DNA from: Terriglobia bacterium
GTDB taxonomy: Bacteria; Acidobacteriota; Terriglobia; Bryobacterales; UBA6623
Direction: 5' to 3'
DNA length: 64,000 bases
NCBI GenBank assembly: GCA_009841225.1
Contig: VXMF01000008.1
Location: forward strand, 143,763 to 207,762
The notes under the pieces: generated by a model
Told to the model about the DNA's origin: nothing
The model's database searches: none
Seen by the model: the letters and a program-made list of their open reading frames with translations, nothing else
Shown here: positions 52,557 to 61,196 of the stretch, in pieces
How the letters are laid out: each line of letters starts with the position of its first letter
Numbering within the stretch: position 1 is the first letter of the stretch
Position numbers and translations under genes: made by a program

Positions 52557-53660
52557 GTGTTGAAGGTAGGATTCGTCGGCTGGCGCGGCATGGTCGGGAG
52601 CGTGCTCCTCGACAGAATGCGGTCGGAAGGGGACTTGGACAGCTTGGCAGTCCGTTTCTTCTCGACGTCAAATCCCGGCGGTCGCGCGCCGCATGGCGGT
52701 GCCAGCGCTGTCCTGCAGGACGCGCGGGACATCGATGCGCTTCGACGCTGCGAAGCCGTGCTGTCGTGTCAAGGCGGTGGCTACACCTCCGAAGTCTTCG
52801 AAGCCCTGAGAGCATCAGGTTGGAATGGCTACTGGATCGATGCGGCGTCCACGCTGAGGCTCCGCGAGGATGCCGCGCTCGTGCTCGATCCGATCAATGC
52901 GGACCAGATCCAGAAGCGACTCGACGAGGGCTGCCGCAACTTTATCGGGGCCAACTGCACGGTCAGCCTGTTGCTGATGGCGATCGGCGGGCTTCTGCGC
53001 GAGGGACTGGTCGAATGGGTCAGCACCATGACCTATCAAGCGGTGTCCGGCGCCGGCGCTAGGAAGCTGACCGAGCTCGCTAGCCAAGTGGGCGCTCTCG
53101 GCGCCGCCAGGACGGACCTGCAGGACAGTTCCGCCATCGAGGTCGAGCAGGCCTTCACTCGTGTCCAATCAGGCGCGGCCTTTCCCGTGGATGAAATCGG
53201 AGCGCCCTTGGCCTGCAACGTGCTGCCATGGATCGACCGCGCCATGGACAGCGGCCAGACCCGCGAGGAATGGAAGGCCAGCGTTGAGGCCAGCAAGATC
53301 CTGGGCGCCGATCCGCCCGTGGTAATCGATGGAATTTGCGCGCGAGTAGACGCCCTGCGCTGTCACAGCCAAGCACTGTGCATCAAGCTCTCCCGCGCCG
53401 TGCCGCTGCCAGAGGTGCGGGACCTGCTCAGTGCCGGAAATGCCTGGGTCAGGCTAGTCGACAACTCCCAGGAGGCCACGCTCCGCCAATTGACCCCTGC
53501 CGCCGTAGCCGGCAAGCTGGATGTCCACATAGGCAGGCTCCGGCATCTGAGCATGGGGCCGGAGTACCTGGGTGCCTTCACGGTAGGCGACCAGCTCCTC
53601 TGGGGCGCGGCCGAGCCGTTGCGCAGAATGCTGGGCTTCCTCCGCAACTCTCGAAACTAG
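52557..53660 (+). CDS. asd: Aspartate-semialdehyde dehydrogenase
   Basis: 367 residues. KVGFVGWRGMVGSVL is the NADP-binding start of the proteobacterial-type enzyme; the catalytic Cys is in GANCTVSL (Cys134) and the active-site His near VDALRCHSQAL. It reduces aspartyl phosphate to the semialdehyde for Lys, Met, Thr and diaminopimelate. GTG 52557 follows GGGGGA; TTG at 52560 and 52542 are alternatives. No lysC beside it. Confidence 0.93.
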   Translation: MLKVGFVGWRGMVGSVLLDRMRSEGDLDSLAVRFFSTSNPGGRAPHGGASAVLQDARDIDALRRCEAVLSCQGGGYTSEVFEALRASGWNGYWIDAASTLRLREDAALVLDPINADQIQKRLDEGCRNFIGANCTVSLLLMAIGGLLREGLVEWVSTMTYQAVSGAGARKLTELASQVGALGAARTDLQDSSAIEVEQAFTRVQSGAAFPVDEIGAPLACNVLPWIDRAMDSGQTREEWKASVEASKILGADPPVVIDGICARVDALRCHSQALCIKLSRAVPLPEVRDLLSAGNAWVRLVDNSQEATLRQLTPAAVAGKLDVHIGRLRHLSMGPEYLGAFTVGDQLLWGAAEPLRRMLGFLRNSRN

Positions 53661-53808
53661 CGGCGAGACCCCGCAGGGCAGCGCTCTTTGCTTGTCTCCG
53701 CGAAACCGTCGCAAGCGCGGTGGCGCGATCGCTGGCAGCCGTGTCGGGCGCTTTCGTTGATTCGGCGGCAAGAATCGGACTCAATTCGCGAATCCTTACG
53801 GAAATAAT

Positions 53809-53851
53809 AGTGAAATCACTTGACTATACACAAACAAAAAGCGAATATTAA
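53809..53851 (+). promoter_or_regulatory. Palindrome and promoter before the radical SAM gene
   Basis: An AT-rich block. AGTGA-AA-TCACT (53809-53820) is an inverted repeat touching a TTGACT -35 box (53820-53825). An AATATT -10 candidate begins 18 bases later (53844). The ATG follows at 53855, so the message would be nearly leaderless. The palindrome could be a repressor site, for instance for DNA-damage control; no such regulator is seen here. Confidence 0.5.
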
Positions 53852-53854
53852 AGC

Positions 53855-54850
53855 ATGGCACAGCAAATCCTCTCTGGCATCGCCGCTCAGGCCGCCGACG
53901 GCAGGATCCTCGGCACGAAACAGCGGGTCGAGTACCGCAGCCTGCCGTCGAAGAGCATTCTGAACCGCTGCTCGAATCCCGAGATGCCGTTCCAGTGGAC
54001 GGTGAACCCTTACCGCGGCTGCGAGATCGGCTGCCACTACTGCTATGCGGTCTACACCCACCAGTACTTGGGCGTCGACGACCCGTCCCAGTTCGCCTCT
54101 CTGGTGTTCTCCAAGGAGAACGCCAAGAACCTGCTCCGCCGGGAACTCGCCAAGGGGGTCAGCGGAGCGATCGCGGTCGGAACCGGCACCGATCCCTACC
54201 AGCCAGCCGAGCGCAGGTTCGAGACCACCCGCGGCGTCTTGGAGGCCTTCGCCGAATTCTCCGGGAACGTGATCGGAATCACGACCAAGTCCGACCTAGT
54301 ACTTCGCGACCTCGACCTGCTCGGAAAGATCGCCATGCGAAACGAGCTTCATGTCACCGTCACTATCACGACCATGGACAACACCCTCGCCAGGGCCTTG
54401 GAACCGCGCGCGGTGCGTCCCGACAAGCGCATCGAAGCGGTGCGCGAGTTGCGCTGGCGAGGCATCGAGGCGGGCGTCTTCAGCGCCCCTGTCCTGCCGC
54501 TGTTGACGGATTCCACCGAGCTGCTCGAGAGCGTCGCGCAATCCGCCAAGCGAGCGGACGCGTCTTATTGGCACGCCCATCCGCTGTTTCTGAGGGCGGA
54601 GGCCCGCCGACGAATGGTGTCCTTCCTCGAGGAACAGTTCCCGCACCTGACAGCCCGCTACAAGGCTCACTACCGCCGAGGCGCTTACGTGAAGCCCGGC
54701 TACCGTGACTGGCTGTCCGAAAAGATCTGCCGGATCCGGCAGAAGCACGGACTGTCCGGGCAGATTCGCGCTCGCGAGCCCAAGCCCGTCGCGAGCGCGC
54801 TGGCTCCCCAGCCAGTGCAGGGCAGCCTCTTCGAGGGCATGGCCGCCTAG
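53855..54850 (+). CDS. SPL-family radical SAM protein (PA0069/Rv2578c type)
   Basis: 331 residues of the spore-photoproduct-lyase-like radical SAM family. The [4Fe-4S] motif CEIGCHYCYA (CxxxCxxC) follows NPYRG, with GTGTDPYQPAE and TKSDLVLRDLDLL typical of the group. Family members in non-sporulating bacteria are uncharacterised and may repair DNA. The AT-rich upstream promoter and palindrome fit stress control. Starts at ATG 53855. Confidence 0.88.
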   Translation: MAQQILSGIAAQAADGRILGTKQRVEYRSLPSKSILNRCSNPEMPFQWTVNPYRGCEIGCHYCYAVYTHQYLGVDDPSQFASLVFSKENAKNLLRRELAKGVSGAIAVGTGTDPYQPAERRFETTRGVLEAFAEFSGNVIGITTKSDLVLRDLDLLGKIAMRNELHVTVTITTMDNTLARALEPRAVRPDKRIEAVRELRWRGIEAGVFSAPVLPLLTDSTELLESVAQSAKRADASYWHAHPLFLRAEARRRMVSFLEEQFPHLTARYKAHYRRGAYVKPGYRDWLSEKICRIRQKHGLSGQIRAREPKPVASALAPQPVQGSLFEGMAA

Positions 54851-54995
54851 TACGGCGCCATGGCGATCGGGTCGAGCCGCGCTTGGGATCGCCCTCGGCT
54901 CGGGCGCTTGGCGAGCGCGCGAGATTGAGGCTTCGCGGGCGGAATGGCTATCATCGAAACATTGCGCGCGCTCTTTGGATTGAGCGTTGCCTCGA

Positions 54996-55832
54996 ATGCC
55001 CATATTTCGCAAGAAGGACGACGAGGACAAGCGAGTCCATACCGAAGGCCTCTGGATCAAGTGCGACGCCTGCTCGGAGCCGATCTGGAAAAAGGATCTG
55101 GAAGCGCAGGGAATGGTCTGCGCCAAGTGCGGGTTCCACTTCAAGATCTCGGCACGCCAACGCCTCGAGATGCTGTTCGACGATGGCGCGTGGGAGGAGT
55201 TCGGCGGCAATCTCCGCTCCACGAACGCCCTTCGATTCACAGATCGCAAGTCGTACGAGGAGCGCCTGCAGGACGCCAAGGAAAAGACTGGCTTGAGCGA
55301 TGCGGTGATCTGCGCCGCCGGAGAGCTGGAGGGCCACAAGGTGGTGATCTGCGCGATGGAGTACCGTTTCATCGGCGGCAGCATGGGCGCCGTGGTCGGC
55401 GAGAAGCTCACGCGGGCGGCGGAACGCGCCGAGAGTGACGGCCGCGCCTTGGTGTTCGTTTCGGCCTCCGGCGGGGCACGCATGATGGAGGGAATGGTGA
55501 GTCTGGTGCAGATGGCCAAGGTCTCGGCGGCCCTCAAGAAACTCGATCGCGCCAAGGTTCCCTACATCAGCGTGCTGACGGACCCGACCACCGGCGGCGT
55601 GACGGCCAGCTTCGCCATGCTGGGCGACCTGAACATCGCCGAGCCCGGTGCGTTAATCGGCTTTGCCGGCCCGCGGGTAATTGAGCAGACCATTCGCCAA
55701 AAGCTCCCCAAGGGCTTCCAGCGCTCGGAGTTCCTGCTTCGGCACGGGATGTTGGACGCGGTGGTGCCAAGACCGCAGCTGAAGCAGTACATCGGGAACG
55801 CGCTCAAGTTCCTAGGCGGTCCGGACGCCTAG
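54996..55832 (+). CDS. accD: Acetyl-CoA carboxylase carboxyltransferase beta subunit
   Basis: 278 residues. Zinc ribbon CDAC...CAKC (residues ~22-47) and the crotonase-like carboxyltransferase body with GGSMGAVVGEKLTRA, SASGGARMMEG, YISVLTDPTTGGVTASFA and GFAGPRVIEQT. It forms the alpha2beta2 transferase with AccA for malonyl-CoA. ATG 54996 is chosen (MPIFRKKDDED); TTG nine bases earlier is open. folC starts six bases past the stop, the classic accD-folC order. Confidence 0.96.
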   Translation: MPIFRKKDDEDKRVHTEGLWIKCDACSEPIWKKDLEAQGMVCAKCGFHFKISARQRLEMLFDDGAWEEFGGNLRSTNALRFTDRKSYEERLQDAKEKTGLSDAVICAAGELEGHKVVICAMEYRFIGGSMGAVVGEKLTRAAERAESDGRALVFVSASGGARMMEGMVSLVQMAKVSAALKKLDRAKVPYISVLTDPTTGGVTASFAMLGDLNIAEPGALIGFAGPRVIEQTIRQKLPKGFQRSEFLLRHGMLDAVVPRPQLKQYIGNALKFLGGPDA

Positions 55833-55837
55833 CCCGG

Positions 55838-57121
55838 ATGGCCGCGACCCACCCGTCCGTTCGCTACCTGCAGTCCCTGCTGGGCTCGATTCGCAAGGAG
55901 AGCTTCGGCTTGGAGCGCATGCGCCTCTTGGTAGCCGAACTGGGCCATCCCGAGAAGTCGCCCGGCATCGTCCACATTGCCGGCACGAACGGCAAGGGCT
56001 CCACGGCCGCAATGATCGAGAGTGGCCTGCAGGCAGACGGACGGACCGTCGGCCTGTACACCTCACCGCACCTGTCGCGAATCAATGAGCGCTTTCGAAT
56101 CGGCGGGCGAGAGGTCCCCGACGAAACACTTGCCGAAGCGATCGAGCCAGTCCGCCGGGCGAACGAGCGGGTGGTGGCGAAGTATGGCCGTTCGGCCCAC
56201 CCGACGTTTTTCGAATCCGTGACGGCAGTGGCCTTGGTCCTGTTTCGTCAGGCCGGGCTAGAGCACATGATCATCGAGACCGGCCTCGGCGGTCGGCTCG
56301 ATGCCAGCAACGTAGTCCGCTCGGAGCTAGCGGTCATCACACGGGTGAACCGTGACCACGAGCAATACCTAGGTCTGGACCTAGCCGCAATCGCGGCCGA
56401 GAAGGCTGCCATTGCGAAGCGTGGCAGCTGCGCGGTCATGGGACCGCAAGCCACCCCAGCCCGCACAGTTCTGCTGCGATGCTTCGAGCGGGCCAAGGTC
56501 GACGTGATCGATGTCGAGGCCGAATGGAAGCCTAAAAACGCTTCCAGCGAAGCTGGCCGCTGGCGTTTCGAGGCGACTGGCCGTGACATGGTGGCCAACA
56601 TCGAACTCGCCATGGCGGGAAAGCACCAAATCGAAAATGCCCTAACCGCCGTGGCATCCCTCCACGCATTGCGGGTGCCGTTCACCCGGATCGCGGAAGG
56701 CGTGAGCCGAGCGAAATGGCCCGGACGGCTGGAGTTCGCCAGCACCGACCCCCCAGTGCTGCTGGACGCTGCGCACAATCCCGACGGCGCACGGGCATTG
56801 GCCGAATTCTTGGAGCGCGAGGCGCGCGGGCGGAGGGTGACGTTGATCTACGGCTCGTCACGCGACAAGGCGGTTGACGAAGTGGCAGCTTGGCTGTTTC
56901 CCGCGGCTGATCGCGTCCTGCTGACACGCTCGAGCGTGGCACGGGCCGCCAGCCCCGAAGCGCTGATGCAGACAGCGGGCCATCACCATGCCCATGTCGA
57001 AACGGCGGACGACATCGGCGAAGCGCTCAGGTTGGCATCCGCAGCGGCGACGAGCAACGACTGGATTGTCGTTGCCGGTTCGATCTTTTTGGTCGGCGAG
57101 GCCCGAGAACTGCTCGGATAG
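55838..57121 (+). CDS. folC: Folylpolyglutamate/dihydrofolate synthase
   Basis: 427 residues of the Mur-ligase-like FolC family. P-loop HIAGTNGKGSTAAM, SPHLSRINERF, the carbamyl-Lys region with IIETGLGGRLDASN, VINRDHEQYLG-like TRVNRDHEQYLG and the C-terminal LLDAAHNPDGARAL. It adds glutamates to folates. Six bases after accD and ten before plsC. Confidence 0.95.
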   Translation: MAATHPSVRYLQSLLGSIRKESFGLERMRLLVAELGHPEKSPGIVHIAGTNGKGSTAAMIESGLQADGRTVGLYTSPHLSRINERFRIGGREVPDETLAEAIEPVRRANERVVAKYGRSAHPTFFESVTAVALVLFRQAGLEHMIIETGLGGRLDASNVVRSELAVITRVNRDHEQYLGLDLAAIAAEKAAIAKRGSCAVMGPQATPARTVLLRCFERAKVDVIDVEAEWKPKNASSEAGRWRFEATGRDMVANIELAMAGKHQIENALTAVASLHALRVPFTRIAEGVSRAKWPGRLEFASTDPPVLLDAAHNPDGARALAEFLEREARGRRVTLIYGSSRDKAVDEVAAWLFPAADRVLLTRSSVARAASPEALMQTAGHHHAHVETADDIGEALRLASAAATSNDWIVVAGSIFLVGEARELLG

Positions 57122-57130
57122 AATCGAAAG

Positions 57131-57907
57131 TTGCACCGGGTGAGGGAAGCGCTGAGCCTGCTCCGCTCAGTGTGCTGGATGATCCCCATGCTGGTGGGGA
57201 TCACCAGCGTCATGGGATTCCTATCGCTGCTGTCGTCGTTGTTTGACAGCACCGGCCGGCTCCAGCACCGCGTCGCCAGCAACTGGGGACGCATGCTGAT
57301 GGCGGTCTTCATGGTCAAGGTCCGCCTTACGGGAGCCGAGAACCTCGACGCCGATCGCGCGTACGTGTTCGCCTCCAACCACTTCAGCCTGATCGACACC
57401 CCTTTGATGTTCGGCTTCATGCCGCGGCCGTTCCGGATTCTTGCTCGATCGGGCCTGTGGAAGATCCCGTTCATCGGCTGGCACCTCAACCGTGCGGGAC
57501 ATCTTCCCGTCCATCGGGAGAACCCGCGATTGGCCGTGCGCAACATTGCATACGCCGCGGAGAAGGTGCGGGGCGGCCGTTCCATCCTAGTCTTCCCCGA
57601 GGGCGGCCGCCGCCGTGGCATGAGCATGCGAAAGCTCAAGACGGGCGCGGCACACATCGCCATCCAATCGGGAGCTTCGCTGGTGCCGGTGGCGATCTCC
57701 GGAACGGCGCACGTGCTGCCCCCCGGCTCGCTGCATCTGCGGCCTGGCCGAGTGGATGTGCGCTTCGGCAGGCCGCTGCGGACTGGGAGTTCCGTCCCGT
57801 GGACCGCGCGTGATCTGACAGACCGCTTGCGGAGAGAAATCGAACAGCTCGCGGCTGCACAGCCGCCGCGGGATGGCGAGAATCGGGAGAGCGAGGCAAC
57901 GAGATGA
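57131..57907 (+). CDS. plsC: 1-acyl-sn-glycerol-3-phosphate acyltransferase
   Basis: 258 residues. One or two N-terminal membrane segments (WMIPMLVGITSVMGFLSLL) then PlsC motifs: NHFSLID (NHxxxxD), the FRILARSGLWKIPFIGW stretch, and FPEGGRRR. It makes phosphatidic acid from lysophosphatidate. TTG start at 57131. Stop overlaps the xylB ATG by four bases. Confidence 0.92.
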   Translation: MHRVREALSLLRSVCWMIPMLVGITSVMGFLSLLSSLFDSTGRLQHRVASNWGRMLMAVFMVKVRLTGAENLDADRAYVFASNHFSLIDTPLMFGFMPRPFRILARSGLWKIPFIGWHLNRAGHLPVHRENPRLAVRNIAYAAEKVRGGRSILVFPEGGRRRGMSMRKLKTGAAHIAIQSGASLVPVAISGTAHVLPPGSLHLRPGRVDVRFGRPLRTGSSVPWTARDLTDRLRREIEQLAAAQPPRDGENRESEATR

Positions 57908-59421
57908 AGCATTGGCTAGGTATTGACGTCGGCACGGGTGGCTCCCGAGCGCTGCTCGTGCGAGCGGACGGTGCCGTAGTGAGCGGCGTAACAGCCGCCC
58001 ACGAGGACATCCTCATGCTCAAACCGCTGTGGGCCGAACAGCGCCCGCAAGACTGGTGGAACGCTTCCCGGCAAGCGGTGCGGCAGCTCCTCGCGGAGAC
58101 AGGCGTGCGCGGAGAGCAGATCGCCGGCGTGGGGCTTTCGGGCCAGATGCACGGGCTGACCCTGCTGGATGCCGCGGACCAAGTCATCCGGCCCGCGCTG
58201 ATCTGGTGCGACCAGCGCAGCCAAGAACAGGTGGACTGGATCAACGCCAAGGCGGGCCAAGACATGGTGCTGGAACAGACGGCCAATCCGGTGCTGACAG
58301 GGTTCACGGCGCCGAAGCTGCTCTGGGTGCGCGACCACGACCCGGCCAGCTACGAGCGCGTGCGCAGGATGTTGCTGCCAAAGGATTACATCCGATTCTG
58401 TCTGACCGGGCAATACGCCAGCGAGGTTTCCGACGCGTCGGGCACCGCCCTCTTCAACGTCGTGCGGCGGAGCTGGGCAAGACCCCTTATCGACAAGCTC
58501 GGGATCGATTCCGCCATCCTGCCCGAGGTCGTGGAATCGCCGCAAACCACAGGACAGATTACGCAAGCAGCAGCTGAGGAAACCGGCCTGCAAGCGGGCA
58601 CACCAGTGGTCGGCGGTGGCGGAGACCAGGCAGCGAGCGCGGTGGGAAACGGGATCGTGAAGCCGGGATTGGTCTCCTGCACGGTCGGCACATCGGGAGT
58701 GGTGTTCTCGCACCTAGAAGAGGCTGCCTACGATCCGGAGGGAAGAGTGCATACCTTCTGCCACGCCGTGCCTGGCAAGTGGCACATCATGGGCGTCACG
58801 CAGGGGGCGGGCCTGAGCTTGCAGTGGTTCCGCAACCAGCTAGCGACCGGGCTGGCTGATCAAGCGGCGCGGCAAGGCGTTGAGATTTACGACCTGTTGA
58901 CCGAAGAGGCAGCGGCCGTTCCAGCGGGAGCAGAGGGTCTGTACTGGCTGCCCTACTTGATGGGCGAGCGCACGCCGCACCTAGACGCCAATGCCCGCGG
59001 CGGCTGGGTCGGCCTCACCGCAAAGCACACCCGAGCACACTTGGTCAGGGCCATCCTCGAGGGGGTCGCGTACAGCCTCAACGACTGCCTCGGCATCATC
59101 GAGTCTCTCGGGGCGAGAGTCGAGGCAGTGCGGGCCTCGGGCGGAGGGGCCAAGTCGCCCTTGTGGCGGAGCATCTTGGCCGGGGTGTTCTCCAAGCCGA
59201 TCGCCACACTGCAGACACAGGAGGGCTCGGCCTACGGCGCGGCCCTGCTGGCGATGGTCGGCACAGGTGCGTTCGGATCGGTCGAAGAGGCTTGCGAGAG
59301 CGCGATCGTCGAGCAACGGCGCGACCTGCCAGAGCCGGCGCTGACGGCCGCGTATGGCCGCGGCTATGCGACGTTCCGAGATCTATATCCGGCGCTGCGG
59401 GATCTCTTTCCCAAGATGTAG
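57904..59421 (+). CDS. xylB: Xylulokinase
   Basis: 505 residues of the FGGY kinase family. GIDVGTGGSRALLV (phosphate 1), GLSGQMHGLTLLD, WCDQRSQEQ, PKDYIRFCLTG, GGGGDQAASAVGNGIV with the catalytic Asp, CTVGTSGVVF and GERTPHLDANARGG. It phosphorylates D-xylulose (or a close ketose). Coupled to plsC by ATGA, an unexpected partner. Xylose isomerase is not in view. Confidence 0.92.
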   Translation: MKHWLGIDVGTGGSRALLVRADGAVVSGVTAAHEDILMLKPLWAEQRPQDWWNASRQAVRQLLAETGVRGEQIAGVGLSGQMHGLTLLDAADQVIRPALIWCDQRSQEQVDWINAKAGQDMVLEQTANPVLTGFTAPKLLWVRDHDPASYERVRRMLLPKDYIRFCLTGQYASEVSDASGTALFNVVRRSWARPLIDKLGIDSAILPEVVESPQTTGQITQAAAEETGLQAGTPVVGGGGDQAASAVGNGIVKPGLVSCTVGTSGVVFSHLEEAAYDPEGRVHTFCHAVPGKWHIMGVTQGAGLSLQWFRNQLATGLADQAARQGVEIYDLLTEEAAAVPAGAEGLYWLPYLMGERTPHLDANARGGWVGLTAKHTRAHLVRAILEGVAYSLNDCLGIIESLGARVEAVRASGGGAKSPLWRSILAGVFSKPIATLQTQEGSAYGAALLAMVGTGAFGSVEEACESAIVEQRRDLPEPALTAAYGRGYATFRDLYPALRDLFPKM

Positions 59422-59527
59422 CTAGCTCCTGATGCTGTGACGGCCGACCGTGATTGAATGGTGCCGAACCGCGATTGCACCGCTAACCTATTGGGTCAGC
59501 CGCTCCATTGGCAGGAAGGAAGCCGCG

Positions 59528-60748
59528 ATGAGGATCGACCGATCGAAGAACATCAACTCTTCTTCAATAACGAGAGTGCTCGTGGCGGAGATCGTCGTAC
59601 TCGCATTCTCTGCCGCTAGCTCTGCACAGGTACCTCGGCAAGTCCGTCCGACTCTTGATGACGACAGCGGCGGCGCGATCAGCAAGGGTGAAGCGAGTGA
59701 TGAAATGAGCCTGAACTTCTCAATAATCGATGCCAACCGCGACGGAGCCCTCAATCTTGATGAGCTCGAGCGAGCCCTCGAGCTGGTACGGTCGCAGCAA
59801 GGCGAGAGCAGTCCCGGCAACAAGAGTACGGAAGCAATCACGGAAACACCTGCTGGCACAGGTGTATTCGAGCGGGTCGAGCATCATGAAACCGACAACG
59901 ACGGCGTACCGCTCCACTACGTCACGCTGGGCAAGGGTCCCGTGATTCTATTCGTGCATGGATTTCCCGATTTCTGGTTCACCTGGCGCCAACAGATGGC
60001 CGCTCTTTCCGGCGAATACAAGACAGTTGCAATGGACATGCGCGCTTACAACAAGAGTGGCAAGCCCGAAGGCGTGGAGCACTACACCATGCCCCACCTC
60101 TTGGCGGATGTCGAGGCCGTGATCAAGGACCTACAGGTCGACTCGGTCACGCTCGTTGGGCACGATTGGGGCGGCGCAATTTCCTGGCAGTTCGCCATGC
60201 GCTATCCACACCGTGTCAACAAGCTGGTTATCTGCAATCTGACGCATCCGAGGGGTTACGCCACCGTGCGGCGCAATGCAACCGCTGAGCAAAAGGCGAA
60301 TACCCAGTACATCAACGACTTCCAAACGCCGGGATTCGAAAAGCGGTTCACACCCGAGACTCTTGCGCGCATCTCTTTGGGCGATGTCTCGGGCGTAGTT
60401 TGGGAACACTATGTCGATGCATTCGCGCAGTCCTCGATCAAGGGTATGCTGGACTACTATAGGGCCGCCTACCCAGGACTGAATAGTGAGGCCGGGTGGG
60501 GTGCGAATTTGCCGATCCTCACAATGCCCGTATTGCAATTCCACGGTTTGAAAGACAAGGCCGTCGACAAGGACGGCCTACGCGACACATGGAATTGGAT
60601 CGATGAGAATTACACGCTGGTCACGATACCGACTAGTGGTCATTGGGTGCAACGAGACGCAGCCGACATCGTTAGCGACACGATGCGCTGGTGGCTGAAG
60701 AGCCGCCCGTCGCATCCCGTATCTGCCGAAGCCCCGTCCGCTCCCTAG
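59528..60748 (+). CDS. Exported EF-hand plus alpha/beta hydrolase (epoxide hydrolase/dehalogenase-like)
   Basis: 406 residues from ATG 59528, which follows AGGAAGGA; the frame is open 26 codons earlier. A signal peptide (VLVAEIVVLAFSAASSAQ) leads to a segment with two EF-hand-like loops: DDDSGGAISKGE and DANRDGALNLDE. Then an alpha/beta hydrolase: LFVHGFPDF, nucleophile Asp in VGHDWGGA, a distal FHGLKDKA Asp and SGHWVQRDA His. Calcium binding could stabilise or gate the enzyme. It is closest to epoxide hydrolases and haloalkane dehalogenases; the halide-Trp pair cannot be confirmed. Confidence 0.88.
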   Translation: MRIDRSKNINSSSITRVLVAEIVVLAFSAASSAQVPRQVRPTLDDDSGGAISKGEASDEMSLNFSIIDANRDGALNLDELERALELVRSQQGESSPGNKSTEAITETPAGTGVFERVEHHETDNDGVPLHYVTLGKGPVILFVHGFPDFWFTWRQQMAALSGEYKTVAMDMRAYNKSGKPEGVEHYTMPHLLADVEAVIKDLQVDSVTLVGHDWGGAISWQFAMRYPHRVNKLVICNLTHPRGYATVRRNATAEQKANTQYINDFQTPGFEKRFTPETLARISLGDVSGVVWEHYVDAFAQSSIKGMLDYYRAAYPGLNSEAGWGANLPILTMPVLQFHGLKDKAVDKDGLRDTWNWIDENYTLVTIPTSGHWVQRDAADIVSDTMRWWLKSRPSHPVSAEAPSAP

Positions 60749-61196
60749 ACGGCGCCCTCTTCCCGAAACAGCGCTGGCCAGTCTCCTTGCCCTGGATGCC
60801 GATCGGGACAGCAAGACAAGCTGGGAAGAAGCACCCGATCGCATGGGTCGGAGAACCTCGACGATCGACGCCACGTATCACGCCCGCTCGCCACGCTACT
60901 CGGGGCACTACCTAGCCGAATTCGGCTACCGCTTCAACCGGCGCTAGCAGCTGGTCGATCTCGTGCCGCGTCTCGCCTACGCGGCCGTGCGCACTCCTCC
61001 GCCGCCCTACCAGCTGCCAACTCTGGCTGGAACTGCTGGGTAATCGGGTATCCTCATGGTCTGCCCAACCAGCTAGCGTTGCGGCCCTAGTCAGGAACGT
61101 TAACGCGCTGCGGCGAAGGCGCGAGCCCGAGTTTGGATGCGCGCCGATCCCGAACCGCAGCACGACTGCGTTCCGGGGGATACTTGTACCCAGCCC
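60749..61196. other. Gene-free stretch upstream of the PSCyt gene
   Basis: About 450 bases. Only shadows of the following gene and a short minus-strand frame run through it; neither shows homology. It may hold the promoter of the PSCyt gene; no clear boxes. Confidence 0.4.
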
